Source: Thermoplasmata archaeon (GTDB taxonomy: Archaea > Thermoplasmatota > Thermoplasmata > Lutacidiplasmatales > UBA184). Taken from it: 48,338 nucleotides of DNA. Position 1 is the stretch's first letter. The number at the start of each line of letters is the position of its first letter. Position numbers and translations under genes: made by a program. The notes under the pieces are model-generated. The model worked only from the letters and a program-made list of their open reading frames with translations. It was not told the DNA's origin and did no database searches. Of the stretch, positions 23,061 to 31,989 are shown piece after piece. The DNA is taken from contig JASHOP010000031.1 of the NCBI GenBank assembly GCA_030041075.1, positions 1 to 48,338 on the forward strand, in the 5' to 3' direction.

Positions 23061-26000
23061 ATGCCAACCTACGGCAGGGAGCCTAAGGAATTGAACGCGA
23101 TCGGATGGCGAACGAGCGTACTGGTCGTTGCGACGGCCGCGGTCATGGTCTTGAGCGTGGGGAGCCTGCTGACGATGAGCTCGGCGGCGACTCCCTCGGC
23201 GAGCGTACCGTCCAGCCTGTCGTCGAACCCGACGAGTGCTAGCACCGCCGCGACCACGGCGTCGGCTGCGTCCACGACGCAGGTCGCGCCGGCGGCCTCG
23301 GTCCCGTCGTCGCCGCACAAGGGAACGCTGGATGTTTACGAGGTCTCCCCGGGAGGCTCGCTCCACGAGGACCCCGAGCTCGCCTACGACTCCACGAGCG
23401 ACGAGCCTCTTTCGAACGCCTTGGAGGACCTCGTGACGTACAACGGTTCCGCCACGTCTTCGTTCTCGGCGGATCTCGCGACGTGCGTTCCGGGGCAGAA
23501 CATTTACAATTCCACCGACAGCGCTCTCGAGAACCAGTGCAACCAGGACTACGGCGGCAACTTCACGGGAATCTACAATGCGACCGGCGCCGCGTGGTAC
23601 TCGGCCAACATCTCCGGATCCGGAGAGGCGACCAACGGCCCGGCCAGCCCCAACGAGGGCGCGCCGATCTACTGGACGTTCGTGATCGACCCGGCGGCGC
23701 ACTTCTACGACCCGTCCACGGGCAAGAGTTGGTCGGTCTATCCGACGGACGTCATGCTCAGCATCGCGCGGGACATGGCCCTCGCCGACTACTCCCCCGA
23801 TCCCGGATGGATCCTCGGTCAGGCGTTGCTGCCGACCGGTAACCCGTCCTGGGACGGCGGGGTCCACTACCCGTACAACAACACTCCGGCCCGCGTTCTG
23901 GGCTCGATGCTGGTCAACGACACGGCCTACTGTCCGGCGACCGCCATGACCACGATGGGCAACGGCTGCATCACGTTCGTGACCACCGGGCAGGGCACGA
24001 CCGGGCAGCAGCAGGACTGGTTCAACTTCCTCGAGTTCCTGGTCGCGAACGGAGCCTGGATCACCTCGTCCGGCTACCTCACCTACAACGGCGCGGAGAT
24101 GCTGGTGAACACGGGAGCCGTGAACGCGAACGGGAACGTGACGTCGGTCGCGAGCACGGGGATGACCGCGGGCTGGCTCAACAGCACGGCACGCGATGGC
24201 GACGGCTCGACGCTCCTACCGGACGGCGGTACGACGACGGACAACCAGGCGTGGACGAACTACCTTGCGTCGCTCAAGCCGTATGGCTGGGACACCTGGG
24301 AGACGGCGGTTGCCTCCACCTACCCGGTCGCGCCCTACGGGGGCGCAGCCATCGACTTCAAGCCGGTCGGATCGGGACCGTACGCGGTGTCGGTCGATCC
24401 GTACATCAGCTACACGCTGGAAGCGAACCCGGCCTACGAGCAGCCCTCGGGATGCCGCGGCGACCTCGCGTTCGCCCAGGTCGTCAGCGCCTCGGAAGCG
24501 GTGTCCGACTACGATTGCCTACCCGCTCCGGGTCACTACATCGCCAACGTCGACGTCACCTGGGAGACGGCGGAGGAGGGCGACACCCTCGGACTCAACG
24601 CGATCTCGGCGGGAACCGCCGATCTCGCCGGGTTCGAGACGACCCACACCTCGACGATCCTCTCGGACGTTGCCTCGGGCCTGTGGCAGTACGTGCCGTG
24701 CAGCAGCCTCTCGTGTGCCGGTCAGGGTGCGTTCTTCACCGACCTCAACCTGAACGTCTCCTACGCGACCTACAACACGACGGGGCTATCGCCGCTGAGC
24801 TCGCTCCCCGGCACGCCCTTGGCCGCGACGGCGCTCTCGAACCTGGCGCTCCGGGACTTCATCACGGCGACGTTCCCGTATGCGTACTACAACTCGACGT
24901 TCAACACGGTCGATGGTGTCGCCTTTGACTTCCTCTCGGGCCTGCCTCTTCCGGAAGGCATGGGCGGGACGGCCTCGAGCTTCGGCGGCACCTCGCTAGG
25001 GGACTACGCGGTCAACGTCTCGTACCCGTACGAGCAGAACGGAGGCGTCCCGACGGGAACGATCGTCGCACCCTCGTCGACGACCTTCGGGAGCGCGGGG
25101 TACTACTGGAACGCGCTCGTGAACAAGACGGGCGGCTCGCCGGACGTTCCGTCGCTCTACAACGCGACGCTCGCGGGCGCCTGCACCTCCAGCCACCCGT
25201 GCAGCTTCTACCTGCCGTGGTTCAACGGCCAGCCGCTGTTCTCGCCCGAGGTGACCGACTGGGCGAGCTACATCGAGAAGATCTCCGGAGGAGCGCTCCA
25301 GGTGGTCACCGAGCCGATCGACTTCGACCAGTTCCTTGACGCGGAGACCGCCTCCAACCCGTTCTTCATGTCGATCGGGTTCGGCTGGACGGAGGATTAC
25401 CCGGCGGCGTACGACTTCTTCAACCCGATGTACAACCCGAACGGCGACTACACGGTGCCCGACCACAACCAGATCCTCCAGAACGCGACGAACGCGAACC
25501 TGTACACGAGCTCGCAGACGAACGCGACCTGCGGCCACTACGACATCAGCACGATCGCCGCCGCGTTCGACAACCTGAGCTACTGGGCGAGTGTCGCCCA
25601 GAACGGCACGCTCTCGAACGCGTGCCAGGGCGTGGCGTACGACGTCCTGATCGCCAACCTGGCGAACACGTTCGACGCCTCGGGAACGCAGGCCGTGCTC
25701 GACTGGAACCTCCTGACGCAGGTCGCGAACGCGCTCGACTTCTTCGTGGAGAACGGACAGTCGTACACGCCGCTGTTCGGGGCCCCCTGGCTCAACCTCT
25801 CGACCATCGACATGAACCCGGCGATCGGAACGCCCGGGGAGGTCACCCTCTACTACACGATCCAGTACGCCGCGAACGCCGTGCCTACCGGTCCCCACGT
25901 GACCGCCACGGAAACGGGGCTACCGGCCGGCGTCGCTTGGCAGATCGGGTTCACGAACAACCGCAGCGCGCTTCACCTGGACGCGGTCGGCGACATCAAC

Positions 26001-26780
26001 ACGACCGCCTCGGGTGGCTCGATGAGCTTCTACCCGCCGGTCGCGACGGCCGGGGTGACGATCTACTTCAACACGAACCAGACCTACAACGGCACGGACC
26101 TGTTCAGCTTCGATGCGGGCACCCTCACCAGCTACTCGATCTCGGCCGTCACGTCCACGGGAGGCGCGGACTTCGGCTGGACCTCGACGGCGGGCCCCGC
26201 CGGCTACAGCGTGAACGGCACGGGTTCCGTGAACTTCGTCGGCTCGCCGGTGGCGAACATCACCATCAACGTGGTGTTCGTCAAGAACCCGGATGAAGTG
26301 ACGTTCCAGGAGAACGGCCTCTCGTCCGCGGCGGTCGCCGCGGGATGGAACGTGACGGTGACGTGCACGACGCCCGCGACGTGCGGGCCGGCGAGCAACC
26401 CGCAGAACCCGTCGTTCGCCACGGCGTCCTCGGTGCAGTACTTCACGCCCGGGACGTATGGCGTGCAGTGGGCGCAGGTCGCCGGCTACAACCTGACCGG
26501 GCCCTCGGAGATGAACGCGTCGAGCACGCCCACCACCGTGACCGTCACCTACACCCCGACCACGCCGCCGGTCCCGTCGTCGGCCAAGAAGGGCTTTTTG
26601 GGCCTCCCCGGGGACGAGGGCTACTACCTTGTGGGAGGGGTCGCGGCGGCGATCGTCGTGGCGGCGGGAGCGACCGCCTTCGTCATGCGGTCGAGGAAGG
26701 GAAAGCCCCCGGCCGAACCGACCCAGCCTTCTCCGTCGACCCCCGGGGCCGAGCCACCCCCCGGCGGGGGGCCGTCGTAG
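23061..26780 (+). CDS. membrane-anchored peptide ABC transporter substrate-binding protein
   Basis: 1239 residues. An N-terminal signal/anchor helix (SVLVVATAAVMVLSVGSLL, about 20-38) is followed by a Ser/Thr-rich linker and a family 5 solute-binding domain that occupies about residues 90-930 (recognisable pieces: YEVSPGGSLHEDPELAYDS, YWTFVIDPAAHFYDPSTGKSW without gaps, and GFGWTEDYPAAYDFFNPMYN). Two Ig-like/PEGA-like repeats follow (TATETGLPAGVAWQIGFTN and TFQENGLSSAAVAAGWNVTV), then a C-terminal helix (LVGGVAAAIVVAAGATAFVM) and a basic, Pro-rich cytoplasmic tail. Many N-glycosylation sequons fit an exposed protein. It should capture oligopeptides, but no permease is encoded nearby. ATG 23061 was preferred because the 21 codons before it are polar and unconserved. 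Confidence 0.88.
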   Translation: MPTYGREPKELNAIGWRTSVLVVATAAVMVLSVGSLLTMSSAATPSASVPSSLSSNPTSASTAATTASAASTTQVAPAASVPSSPHKGTLDVYEVSPGGSLHEDPELAYDSTSDEPLSNALEDLVTYNGSATSSFSADLATCVPGQNIYNSTDSALENQCNQDYGGNFTGIYNATGAAWYSANISGSGEATNGPASPNEGAPIYWTFVIDPAAHFYDPSTGKSWSVYPTDVMLSIARDMALADYSPDPGWILGQALLPTGNPSWDGGVHYPYNNTPARVLGSMLVNDTAYCPATAMTTMGNGCITFVTTGQGTTGQQQDWFNFLEFLVANGAWITSSGYLTYNGAEMLVNTGAVNANGNVTSVASTGMTAGWLNSTARDGDGSTLLPDGGTTTDNQAWTNYLASLKPYGWDTWETAVASTYPVAPYGGAAIDFKPVGSGPYAVSVDPYISYTLEANPAYEQPSGCRGDLAFAQVVSASEAVSDYDCLPAPGHYIANVDVTWETAEEGDTLGLNAISAGTADLAGFETTHTSTILSDVASGLWQYVPCSSLSCAGQGAFFTDLNLNVSYATYNTTGLSPLSSLPGTPLAATALSNLALRDFITATFPYAYYNSTFNTVDGVAFDFLSGLPLPEGMGGTASSFGGTSLGDYAVNVSYPYEQNGGVPTGTIVAPSSTTFGSAGYYWNALVNKTGGSPDVPSLYNATLAGACTSSHPCSFYLPWFNGQPLFSPEVTDWASYIEKISGGALQVVTEPIDFDQFLDAETASNPFFMSIGFGWTEDYPAAYDFFNPMYNPNGDYTVPDHNQILQNATNANLYTSSQTNATCGHYDISTIAAAFDNLSYWASVAQNGTLSNACQGVAYDVLIANLANTFDASGTQAVLDWNLLTQVANALDFFVENGQSYTPLFGAPWLNLSTIDMNPAIGTPGEVTLYYTIQYAANAVPTGPHVTATETGLPAGVAWQIGFTNNRSALHLDAVGDINTTASGGSMSFYPPVATAGVTIYFNTNQTYNGTDLFSFDAGTLTSYSISAVTSTGGADFGWTSTAGPAGYSVNGTGSVNFVGSPVANITINVVFVKNPDEVTFQENGLSSAAVAAGWNVTVTCTTPATCGPASNPQNPSFATASSVQYFTPGTYGVQWAQVAGYNLTGPSEMNASSTPTTVTVTYTPTTPPVPSSAKKGFLGLPGDEGYYLVGGVAAAIVVAAGATAFVMRSRKGKPPAEPTQPSPSTPGAEPPPGGGPS

Positions 26781-26824
26781 ACGAGCCGAGACCGGGCGAC
26801 GGTTAGGCCGCGAACCCCGCCGCG

Positions 26825-28738
26825 CTAGGGCCTCGGCGGGACCGCTTCGTCCCGGGGGGGCCCGACGTTCCCGGTCGCGCGGCGGTGTCGCCGGCGACGG
26901 AGCGCCGGGCCGAGGGGCCAGCCGAGCAGCCGTTCGCGCCGTCGCTCCTGCTCGTTCCACTGGACCCGGGCTTCGAACGGCGCCTCGCGCGTGATGAACC
27001 CGATCACGTGCGCGGGCTCGCCGGGGTCGACCACCGGGACGGCGGCCCCGCCGAGCTGGACCAGACGGTCGGCCGCGATGCGGAGCGGCTCGTCCGGGTA
27101 CGTAGCGCTCGCCAGCGGTACCGCCCGGGCCCGGACCCGGGTCGTCGGGTCGCCGCCGAGCGCCAGGAACCGCTCGAGGTCCCCCCGGAACGCGAATCCC
27201 TCCGACCTCCCGTTCTCGCCCAGGAGCGCCAGCCCGGCACCCGTCCGCTCGGACCCGTCGGTGGCCCGGAGGGCCTCTTCGACGGTCAGGTCGCCGTCCG
27301 CGGGCCGCACGGCCGTGTGCATCACGGCCCGCACGGGAATGCGCTCCAGCGGGTCGACCGAGTACTCCCGGGCGACATGGACGCCGCGGCGAGCGACCTT
27401 CTCGGTGAGGATCGAGCGGTCCATCGACAGGACGGTGAAGCCGTACGCGATCACCCCGGCGACCAGCAGGGGGGCGAGGGCGTTCACGTCGTGCGTCAGC
27501 TCGACGGCGAACACGATCCCGGTGAGCGGGGACCGCATCGTCCCCCCCAGCGTCGCCGACATGCTGACGAGGACCCACAGCGGCGTCGACCCGAACGGGA
27601 GTACGCGGGCTTCGATCACCCCGAGCGACCCCCCCACGATGAGCAGCGGGGCGAGGACCCCGCCGGAGGTGCCGGAGCCGAGGGCGACCGCCCAGATGAT
27701 CGCCTTCACGACCAGCAAGGTCACGACGAAGACGAGGGTGATCTCCACCGCCGGGTACACCGCGGTCAGCTGGGCGTTCGAGCAGCCGAGGAGGGCGCAT
27801 ATCCCGCCGTACCCGACCCCGAGCGACTCGACGACGACCAGCCCGCCGACGCCGACGACCGCGCCCCCGATCGCCGGCCACCACATCCAGTGGATCGGAA
27901 GCCGGCGGAACGCGTCCTCGAAGAAATACACCGCCCGGGTCAGGAGCGTGGCGAGCGCACCGGCCAGGACGCCCACGACCGCGGCTCCGGCGAGGATCGC
28001 GCCGGTCGGGGCGGCGGTCGCCGCGATCGGGAACAACGCGCCGAACCCGTGCGCCGGGACCAGGTACCAGCTGAGGAGCGTCGCCGTCGCGCTGGCGACG
28101 CCGACCGGTACGAGGCTGCGCGGCTTCCACTCGAACAGGAGGAGCTCCGCGGCGAGGAGCACCGCGGCGACGGGCGTGTTGAAGATCGCGGCCATCCCGG
28201 CGGCGGCGCCCGCCACCAGGAGGGTCTTGCGCTCCGAGGCGGTGAGCGCGAGGAACTGCCCGAACACGGAGCCCAGCGCGCCCCCGGTCAGGATGATCGG
28301 GCCCTCGGCGCCGAACGGACCGCCCGTGCCGATCGAGACCGCCGACGAGATCGGCTTCAGCACCGCGAGCCGGGGGGCGACCCGGCTGCGGTCGATCAGG
28401 ATCGACTCGAGCGCCTCGGGGATTCCGTGCCCCCGGATCCGCTCCGACCCGAACCGCGCCATCCCTCCGATGACCAGCCCTCCGGCGACCGGTACGCCGA
28501 TGGACAGGACGCCCCAGGTGTTCGCGGGGGGCACCGACGCGACCGAGAGCCGGCCGAAGTAGAAGAGGTTCGTGAAGAAGCCGATCAGGTCGTAGAGCGC
28601 CGCGGCGACCAGCGCGCCGAGGACGCCGACCACGACCGCGAACCCGGCGATCGTGAGCATCCGCCGATCGGAGGAGCTGAAGTCCCCCAGCTGCTCCGCG
28701 CCGAGATGCGGCGCCGGGGCGAGGCGGCCGTCGCTCAC
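26825..28738 (-). CDS. ClC-family chloride channel/transporter with CBS domains
   Basis: 637 residues. The ClC membrane domain (about residues 25-430) has the anion-pathway motifs GTGGPFGAEGP (about 138-148, containing the gating glutamate) and GSGTSGGVLAPLL (GSGxPGG counterpart with Ser for Pro), and the late ATLGGTMRSPLTGIVFAVE. Two cytoplasmic CBS domains follow (IPVRAVMHTAVRPADGDLTV and TYPDEPLRIAADRLVQLGG regions), which may bind adenine nucleotides. It probably moves chloride or another anion, either as channel or proton antiporter; the external gate glutamate suggests an antiporter but does not prove it. The last 40 residues are Arg/Pro-rich. It converges with the peptide-binding gene at a distance of 44 bases. 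Confidence 0.92.
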   Translation of the reverse strand: MSDGRLAPAPHLGAEQLGDFSSSDRRMLTIAGFAVVVGVLGALVAAALYDLIGFFTNLFYFGRLSVASVPPANTWGVLSIGVPVAGGLVIGGMARFGSERIRGHGIPEALESILIDRSRVAPRLAVLKPISSAVSIGTGGPFGAEGPIILTGGALGSVFGQFLALTASERKTLLVAGAAAGMAAIFNTPVAAVLLAAELLLFEWKPRSLVPVGVASATATLLSWYLVPAHGFGALFPIAATAAPTGAILAGAAVVGVLAGALATLLTRAVYFFEDAFRRLPIHWMWWPAIGGAVVGVGGLVVVESLGVGYGGICALLGCSNAQLTAVYPAVEITLVFVVTLLVVKAIIWAVALGSGTSGGVLAPLLIVGGSLGVIEARVLPFGSTPLWVLVSMSATLGGTMRSPLTGIVFAVELTHDVNALAPLLVAGVIAYGFTVLSMDRSILTEKVARRGVHVAREYSVDPLERIPVRAVMHTAVRPADGDLTVEEALRATDGSERTGAGLALLGENGRSEGFAFRGDLERFLALGGDPTTRVRARAVPLASATYPDEPLRIAADRLVQLGGAAVPVVDPGEPAHVIGFITREAPFEARVQWNEQERRRERLLGWPLGPALRRRRHRRATGNVGPPRDEAVPPRP

Positions 28739-28843
28739 CGGAGCCCTCCCCCGTCCGAGGAGCCGAGGGCGCCGCGGGGGCCCTGGGATGGGCCCGGAGA
28801 CGTTGCCGGCAGGTCGCGGCGGAGAAGCAACGCCCCCGGCCCC

Positions 28844-29353
28844 TCAGGTGCCGACCAGCAGGACCGATCGGCGCGACGTGCCGGCGACGTAACGGCTGAC
28901 GCTGCCCTGGGCCCACCGCCCGAAGGAGGCCCGGGCTCTCCGGGCTAGGACGATCAGGTCGCACTCGGCGTACTCGGCGTACTCGCAGATCCGCTCCCCC
29001 GGATCGCCGTGAAGGATGCGGATCGGTATCTCTCGGGCGCCGACCCCCAGGCGGTCGATCAACCGTGTCCGGAGCTCCTGGTTGATCGCCGTCTCCTCCG
29101 GGTTCGCCGGGAAGCCGTCCGTATCGTTCGCCGCGGCCGAGGTCGACCGCAGGACCACGTGGCAGACCAGCCCCTCGGTTCCCTCGCGGAGCAGGTCGCC
29201 GACCACGCCCCACAGCCGCGGGTTGGGCTCGCCCGGCCGGACCGCCAGCAGGAACCTCCGGAACCGGGGACCGTCGGGCGACGCGGGGGGCCCCGCGGAG
29301 CGCGGCCCCGCGTCCGACTCGCGGGACGAGGACCGGGCGGAGGGGGTTCCCAT
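28844..29353 (-). CDS. universal stress protein (UspA family)
   Basis: 169 residues. After a polar N-terminal stretch of about 30 residues, the alpha/beta core reads RFRRFLLAVRPGEPNPRLWG and ends with CDLIVLARRARASFGRW, AQGSVSRYVAGTSRRSVLLV. The last part corresponds to the ATP-binding G-x-x-G...GS region of UspA proteins, although the first glycine spacing is looser than usual. It may act as a nucleotide-binding stress protein. The ATG at 29353 starts only 8 bases after the DUF488 gene, so both are in one operon. Confidence 0.85.
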   Translation of the reverse strand: MGTPSARSSSRESDAGPRSAGPPASPDGPRFRRFLLAVRPGEPNPRLWGVVGDLLREGTEGLVCHVVLRSTSAAANDTDGFPANPEETAINQELRTRLIDRLGVGAREIPIRILHGDPGERICEYAEYAECDLIVLARRARASFGRWAQGSVSRYVAGTSRRSVLLVGT

Positions 29354-29361
29354 GCGATCCC

Positions 29362-29781
29362 TCACGACGCGCGGGTTCCCCGCCCCGCGCGGGCGGCCGG
29401 CCCACGGCCGGATCTCCCCTTCGCGATACCGCCGCCGAGGACCTCCTCGATCAGCTCGCGGAGGACGGCGGCGTTCGATCGGCTCGAGTCCTTCGCGGCG
29501 TACAGCAGCGTCACGGTCGTCCGTTCCGCCTGGATGGCGATCGTGGCCAACGCTTCCCGCCGCTGGAGCAGTTCGAGGCGATATCGCTCCCGAAATCGGG
29601 TGAATCTCGCCGGGTCGTGCCCGTACCACCTCCGAAGCCCGTCGCTGGGCGCGAGGTCGCGGCGCCAGGCCCCCACCCGCGCCCGCTCCTTGGTCAGCCC
29701 CCGGGGCCATAGCCGGTCGACCAGGATGCGGACCCCGTCCGACGAGGACGGGGGATCGTAGACCCGCCAGAGCCGGATCAT
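29362..29781 (-). CDS. DUF488 family protein (YeaO-like)
   Basis: 139 residues. The characteristic beginning is IRLWRVYDPPSSSDGVRILV, then DRLWPRGLTKERARVGAW, DLAPSDGLRRWYGHDPARF and VTLLYAAKDSSRSNAAVL. DUF488 proteins are small cytoplasmic proteins of unknown reaction, often next to stress genes. The conserved RLWPRG and YGHDP motifs are intact. The C-terminal 25 residues are Arg/Gly-rich. Divergent from the regulator gene at 29891, and co-transcribed with the universal stress protein gene. Confidence 0.88.
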   Translation of the reverse strand: MIRLWRVYDPPSSSDGVRILVDRLWPRGLTKERARVGAWRRDLAPSDGLRRWYGHDPARFTRFRERYRLELLQRREALATIAIQAERTTVTLLYAAKDSSRSNAAVLRELIEEVLGGGIAKGRSGRGPAARAGRGTRAS

Positions 29782-29890
29782 CGGAATCCCCCTCGGGTGC
29801 CCTCCGGTCCGCGGCTCGGCCCGGCCGCCCGGCCACCCGGCCCCGGTGAGGGAACGTTGTATCTTGGACCCGCTAGCTAGACCGTTCGGC

Positions 29891-30673
29891 ATGGGAAGGC
29901 GGCCCGAGACCCGGCGAACGACCCCGCGACGCTCGCAGCGTCCCGGCGCGACCGTCTCCTGCCGCATTCGGGTGGCCCTTCCCCGGGACGTGTGGATGGC
30001 CCCGCTGACCGAGGCCTACCCGTCGGTCCGTTTCGAAGTGCTCGATCGCCTCGAGGTCTCGCCACGACGGGTGCTGTTCGACGTTCGTTTCCCGATGCTC
30101 CCGTCGGTCAGCTGGAGCGAAAGGCTCCGGAGGCTCCCGGACGTCCGATCGGTCGAGCTCATCGACGCGAGCCCGTCCGCGGAGATCTATCGGATCCTCT
30201 TCGCGGGTCGCACGTTCGTCCCGCTGGTGAAGCGGCTGAGGATCCTGCGCCGCTTCCCGTTCCCGGTGGAGAACGGGCGGGCGACGTGGCTCGTCGTGGG
30301 CGCCGACGCGCGCGTGCGTCGTCTCATGACCGCGCTCCGGCGGGCCGGCGTCGCGTTCCGCATCGACTCGATCCGGCGAGGACTCGGCGACGAAGCCCCC
30401 GGGCTGCTCACGCCCCGTCAAGGCGAGGTGCTGCGGGGCGCGGTGGCGGAAGGCTACTTCGACGTACCGCGTCGGATCTCGCTCACCGAACTCGCCGCCC
30501 GGATGGGTGTAGCCTCGTCCACGCTCTCGGTGACCCTAGCCGTGATCGAGAAGAAGATCGTCGAGCCTCTCGCGGCCCAGGACGACCGCGATGTCACACA
30601 CCCCAGGTCGGCGCGCCCGGAGCCCCCAGCGCCCGGACCGCCCCGGGAAGCGCGGGTTCGCGGTCGAGCTTGA
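29891..30673 (+). CDS. HTH-10 (bacterio-opsin activator-like) transcription regulator
   Basis: 260 residues. The C-terminal part has the archaeal Bat-type helix-turn-helix: LLTPRQGEVLRGAVAEGYFD followed by VPRRISLTELAARMGVASST and LSVTLAVIEKKIVEPL. The N-terminal 170 residues hold a sensor-like domain (RIRVALPRDVWMAPLTEAYP, RSVELIDASPSAEIYRILF) similar to the ones fused to HTH_10 in haloarchaea and Thermoplasmata. It probably activates or represses nearby genes; divergent orientation makes the DUF488/UspA operon a candidate target (inference). ATG 29891; TTGTATC about 31 bases upstream may be its TATA box. The tail after residue 235 is Pro/Arg-rich. Confidence 0.85.
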   Translation: MGRRPETRRTTPRRSQRPGATVSCRIRVALPRDVWMAPLTEAYPSVRFEVLDRLEVSPRRVLFDVRFPMLPSVSWSERLRRLPDVRSVELIDASPSAEIYRILFAGRTFVPLVKRLRILRRFPFPVENGRATWLVVGADARVRRLMTALRRAGVAFRIDSIRRGLGDEAPGLLTPRQGEVLRGAVAEGYFDVPRRISLTELAARMGVASSTLSVTLAVIEKKIVEPLAAQDDRDVTHPRSARPEPPAPGPPREARVRGRA

Positions 30674-31056
30674 CCCCCGGACTCATGCCGCGCGGCTCCC
30701 GTTGGTCGAACGAGGTTGCTCCACGAAACCCGCGAGTTCCCCCCGACGAGGCCCGGACCCCTGTGTCCGTGCCTTCGGTAGTCCTGCCGATCCCAGACCT
30801 TGGCCCGTTCGGGCACGGTGCTCCGGGCCGGTCGCCGGATCCGGCTCGGGCCCGGGGGCGTCCGACGCCGACGACCGACGAGCATGACGGACACGGTCGG
30901 CGGGGGGTTCCCGCACGGATCGGCCGACGCGGGCCCGGGGGGAGACGGTCTCCTGAGGCCGACCGGTCGTCCCGAGGCCCGACTCGAATGGGGTGACCGG
31001 GGGCCCGTCCGAGGCTCCCGTCGCGATCCGGGCGGGGCCCCACGGCCGACCCCGGG
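30674..31056. other. no recognisable gene
   Basis: 380 GC-rich bases between the regulator and a convergent zinc-ribbon gene. Several frames are open, but their translations are Arg/Gly/Pro-rich shadows. I see no tRNA arms, no long inverted repeats beyond what GC content gives, and no AT-rich promoter element. Confidence 0.4.
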
Positions 31057-31359
31057 TCAGAGTCGGTCCGCCGGGGTCGCCGGAATGCGGCTCGCCGTCA
31101 TGTCGAAGATCGACCACCGGCGGCACCGCGGGCAGGCCATGTACCGCGAGGTTCCCAATCGCACCGCCGAGATCGAGGCGCCGGGCACGAAGTCGTAGTC
31201 GAACGTTTGGCGGCACTTGGGGCAGACCAGGCGCACTCGGGAGACCAGACCCGGAGCTCCGAGCGCGCGGTTGCGCCGGTACACGTACCCGTAGAAGAGA
31301 ACCAACAGGACGACCAGCGCGATCCCGACCGCGAGGGCAAGGTAGGCGACCTCCCTCAC
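31057..31359 (-). CDS. single-pass membrane protein with zinc ribbon
   Basis: 100 residues from a GTG. One N-terminal membrane helix (VAYLALAVGIALVVLLVLFY) with the basic flank YVYRRNRA puts the rest on the cytoplasmic side, where a zinc ribbon lies (LVCPKCRQTFDYDF ... YMACPRCRRWSIFDM). Family unnamed. Adapter or binding role cannot be inferred further. Divergent from the CDGSH protein gene. Confidence 0.8.
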   Translation of the reverse strand: MREVAYLALAVGIALVVLLVLFYGYVYRRNRALGAPGLVSRVRLVCPKCRQTFDYDFVPGASISAVRLGTSRYMACPRCRRWSIFDMTASRIPATPADRL

Positions 31360-31437
31360 TCTCGCTTTCCCCCGGAGGCCCGAACGTCCTTGGCCTCGGA
31401 GCCGAGCTTATGCCCCGGTTGGCATATCCTCTAGGGT

Positions 31438-31614
31438 ATGCCCAAGGTCGAAGTTCTATCGAGCGAGAACGGGCCGAACCTCGTGATGGTGGACGGCAAG
31501 GTGCTGACGGCGCTCTGCCGATGCGGCCACTCCCAGCATAAGCCGCTGTGCGACGGGTCCCACCGATCGGCGGAGTTCCGCGCTGCGAAGGCGGTCACCA
31601 AGGTCGTCGAGTAA
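31438..31614 (+). CDS. CDGSH iron-sulfur domain protein
   Basis: 58 residues, a minimal mitoNEET-type protein. The 2Fe-2S ligands follow the exact family pattern CxCx8CxxxH: C27, C29, C38 and H42 in LCRCGHSQHKPLCDGSH. The preceding strand residues (PKVEVLSSENGPNLVMVDGK) also fit. Such proteins bind a labile 2Fe-2S cluster and act in redox or cluster transfer. ATG 31438; a CATATCC element lies about 13-20 bases upstream, rather close for a TATA box. There is no membrane segment, unlike mitochondrial members. Confidence 0.9.
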   Translation: MPKVEVLSSENGPNLVMVDGKVLTALCRCGHSQHKPLCDGSHRSAEFRAAKAVTKVVE

Positions 31615-31745
31615 GCCGCGCGGGACGGCTCGCTCGCGCGGCGTGTCGGGCGCGGGCGGAGGACCCCACCGGCACGACCTCCGCCGAGCTCGGACGCTCT
31701 CGATCAGCCGCGTCCGAAAGGAGGATAGCGAGGGTTCCCCTCTCC

Positions 31746-31976
31746 GTGACCGTGCCGTACGTGGAGTACGACGAGACGCAGGCCGTGTGCCCCCACTGCG
31801 GGGCCGCGTTCCGCTCGCCCGAGATCCTCGACGAGCACCTCCGGGATTCGCACGGCGGTCCCGGGGGCGCCGGCTCCGGGGAGCGACCCAAGCGGGTCGC
31901 CTGCTCGGTCTGCGGCGCGCGCCTGGCCTCGGTCTCCGCCCTGCAACGCCACAACCGCGAAGCCCACGTTTCGTGA
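31746..31976 (+). CDS. two C2H2-type zinc fingers, small protein
   Basis: 76 residues from a GTG (a second GTG lies two codons later). Finger 1 is AVCPHCGAAFRSPEILDEHL-RDSH and finger 2 is VACSVCGARLASVSALQRHN-REAH, both CxxC...Hx3-4H, joined by a Gly-rich linker with KR. Such short two-finger proteins in archaea are suspected nucleic-acid binders; no direct evidence here. It converges with ribA, 13 bases apart. Upstream in-frame codons lack conservation, so the late start is preferred. Confidence 0.8.
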   Translation: MTVPYVEYDETQAVCPHCGAAFRSPEILDEHLRDSHGGPGGAGSGERPKRVACSVCGARLASVSALQRHNREAHVS

Positions 31977-31989
31977 GCGCCCCCGCGCT

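Noticed and set aside
25920-29405. A 1161-codon open frame on the minus strand
   Set aside because: It is antisense to the peptide-binding gene and out of frame with the ClC channel and stress-protein genes; its translation is almost only Arg, Gly, Pro and Ala, as expected from GC-rich shadow frames.
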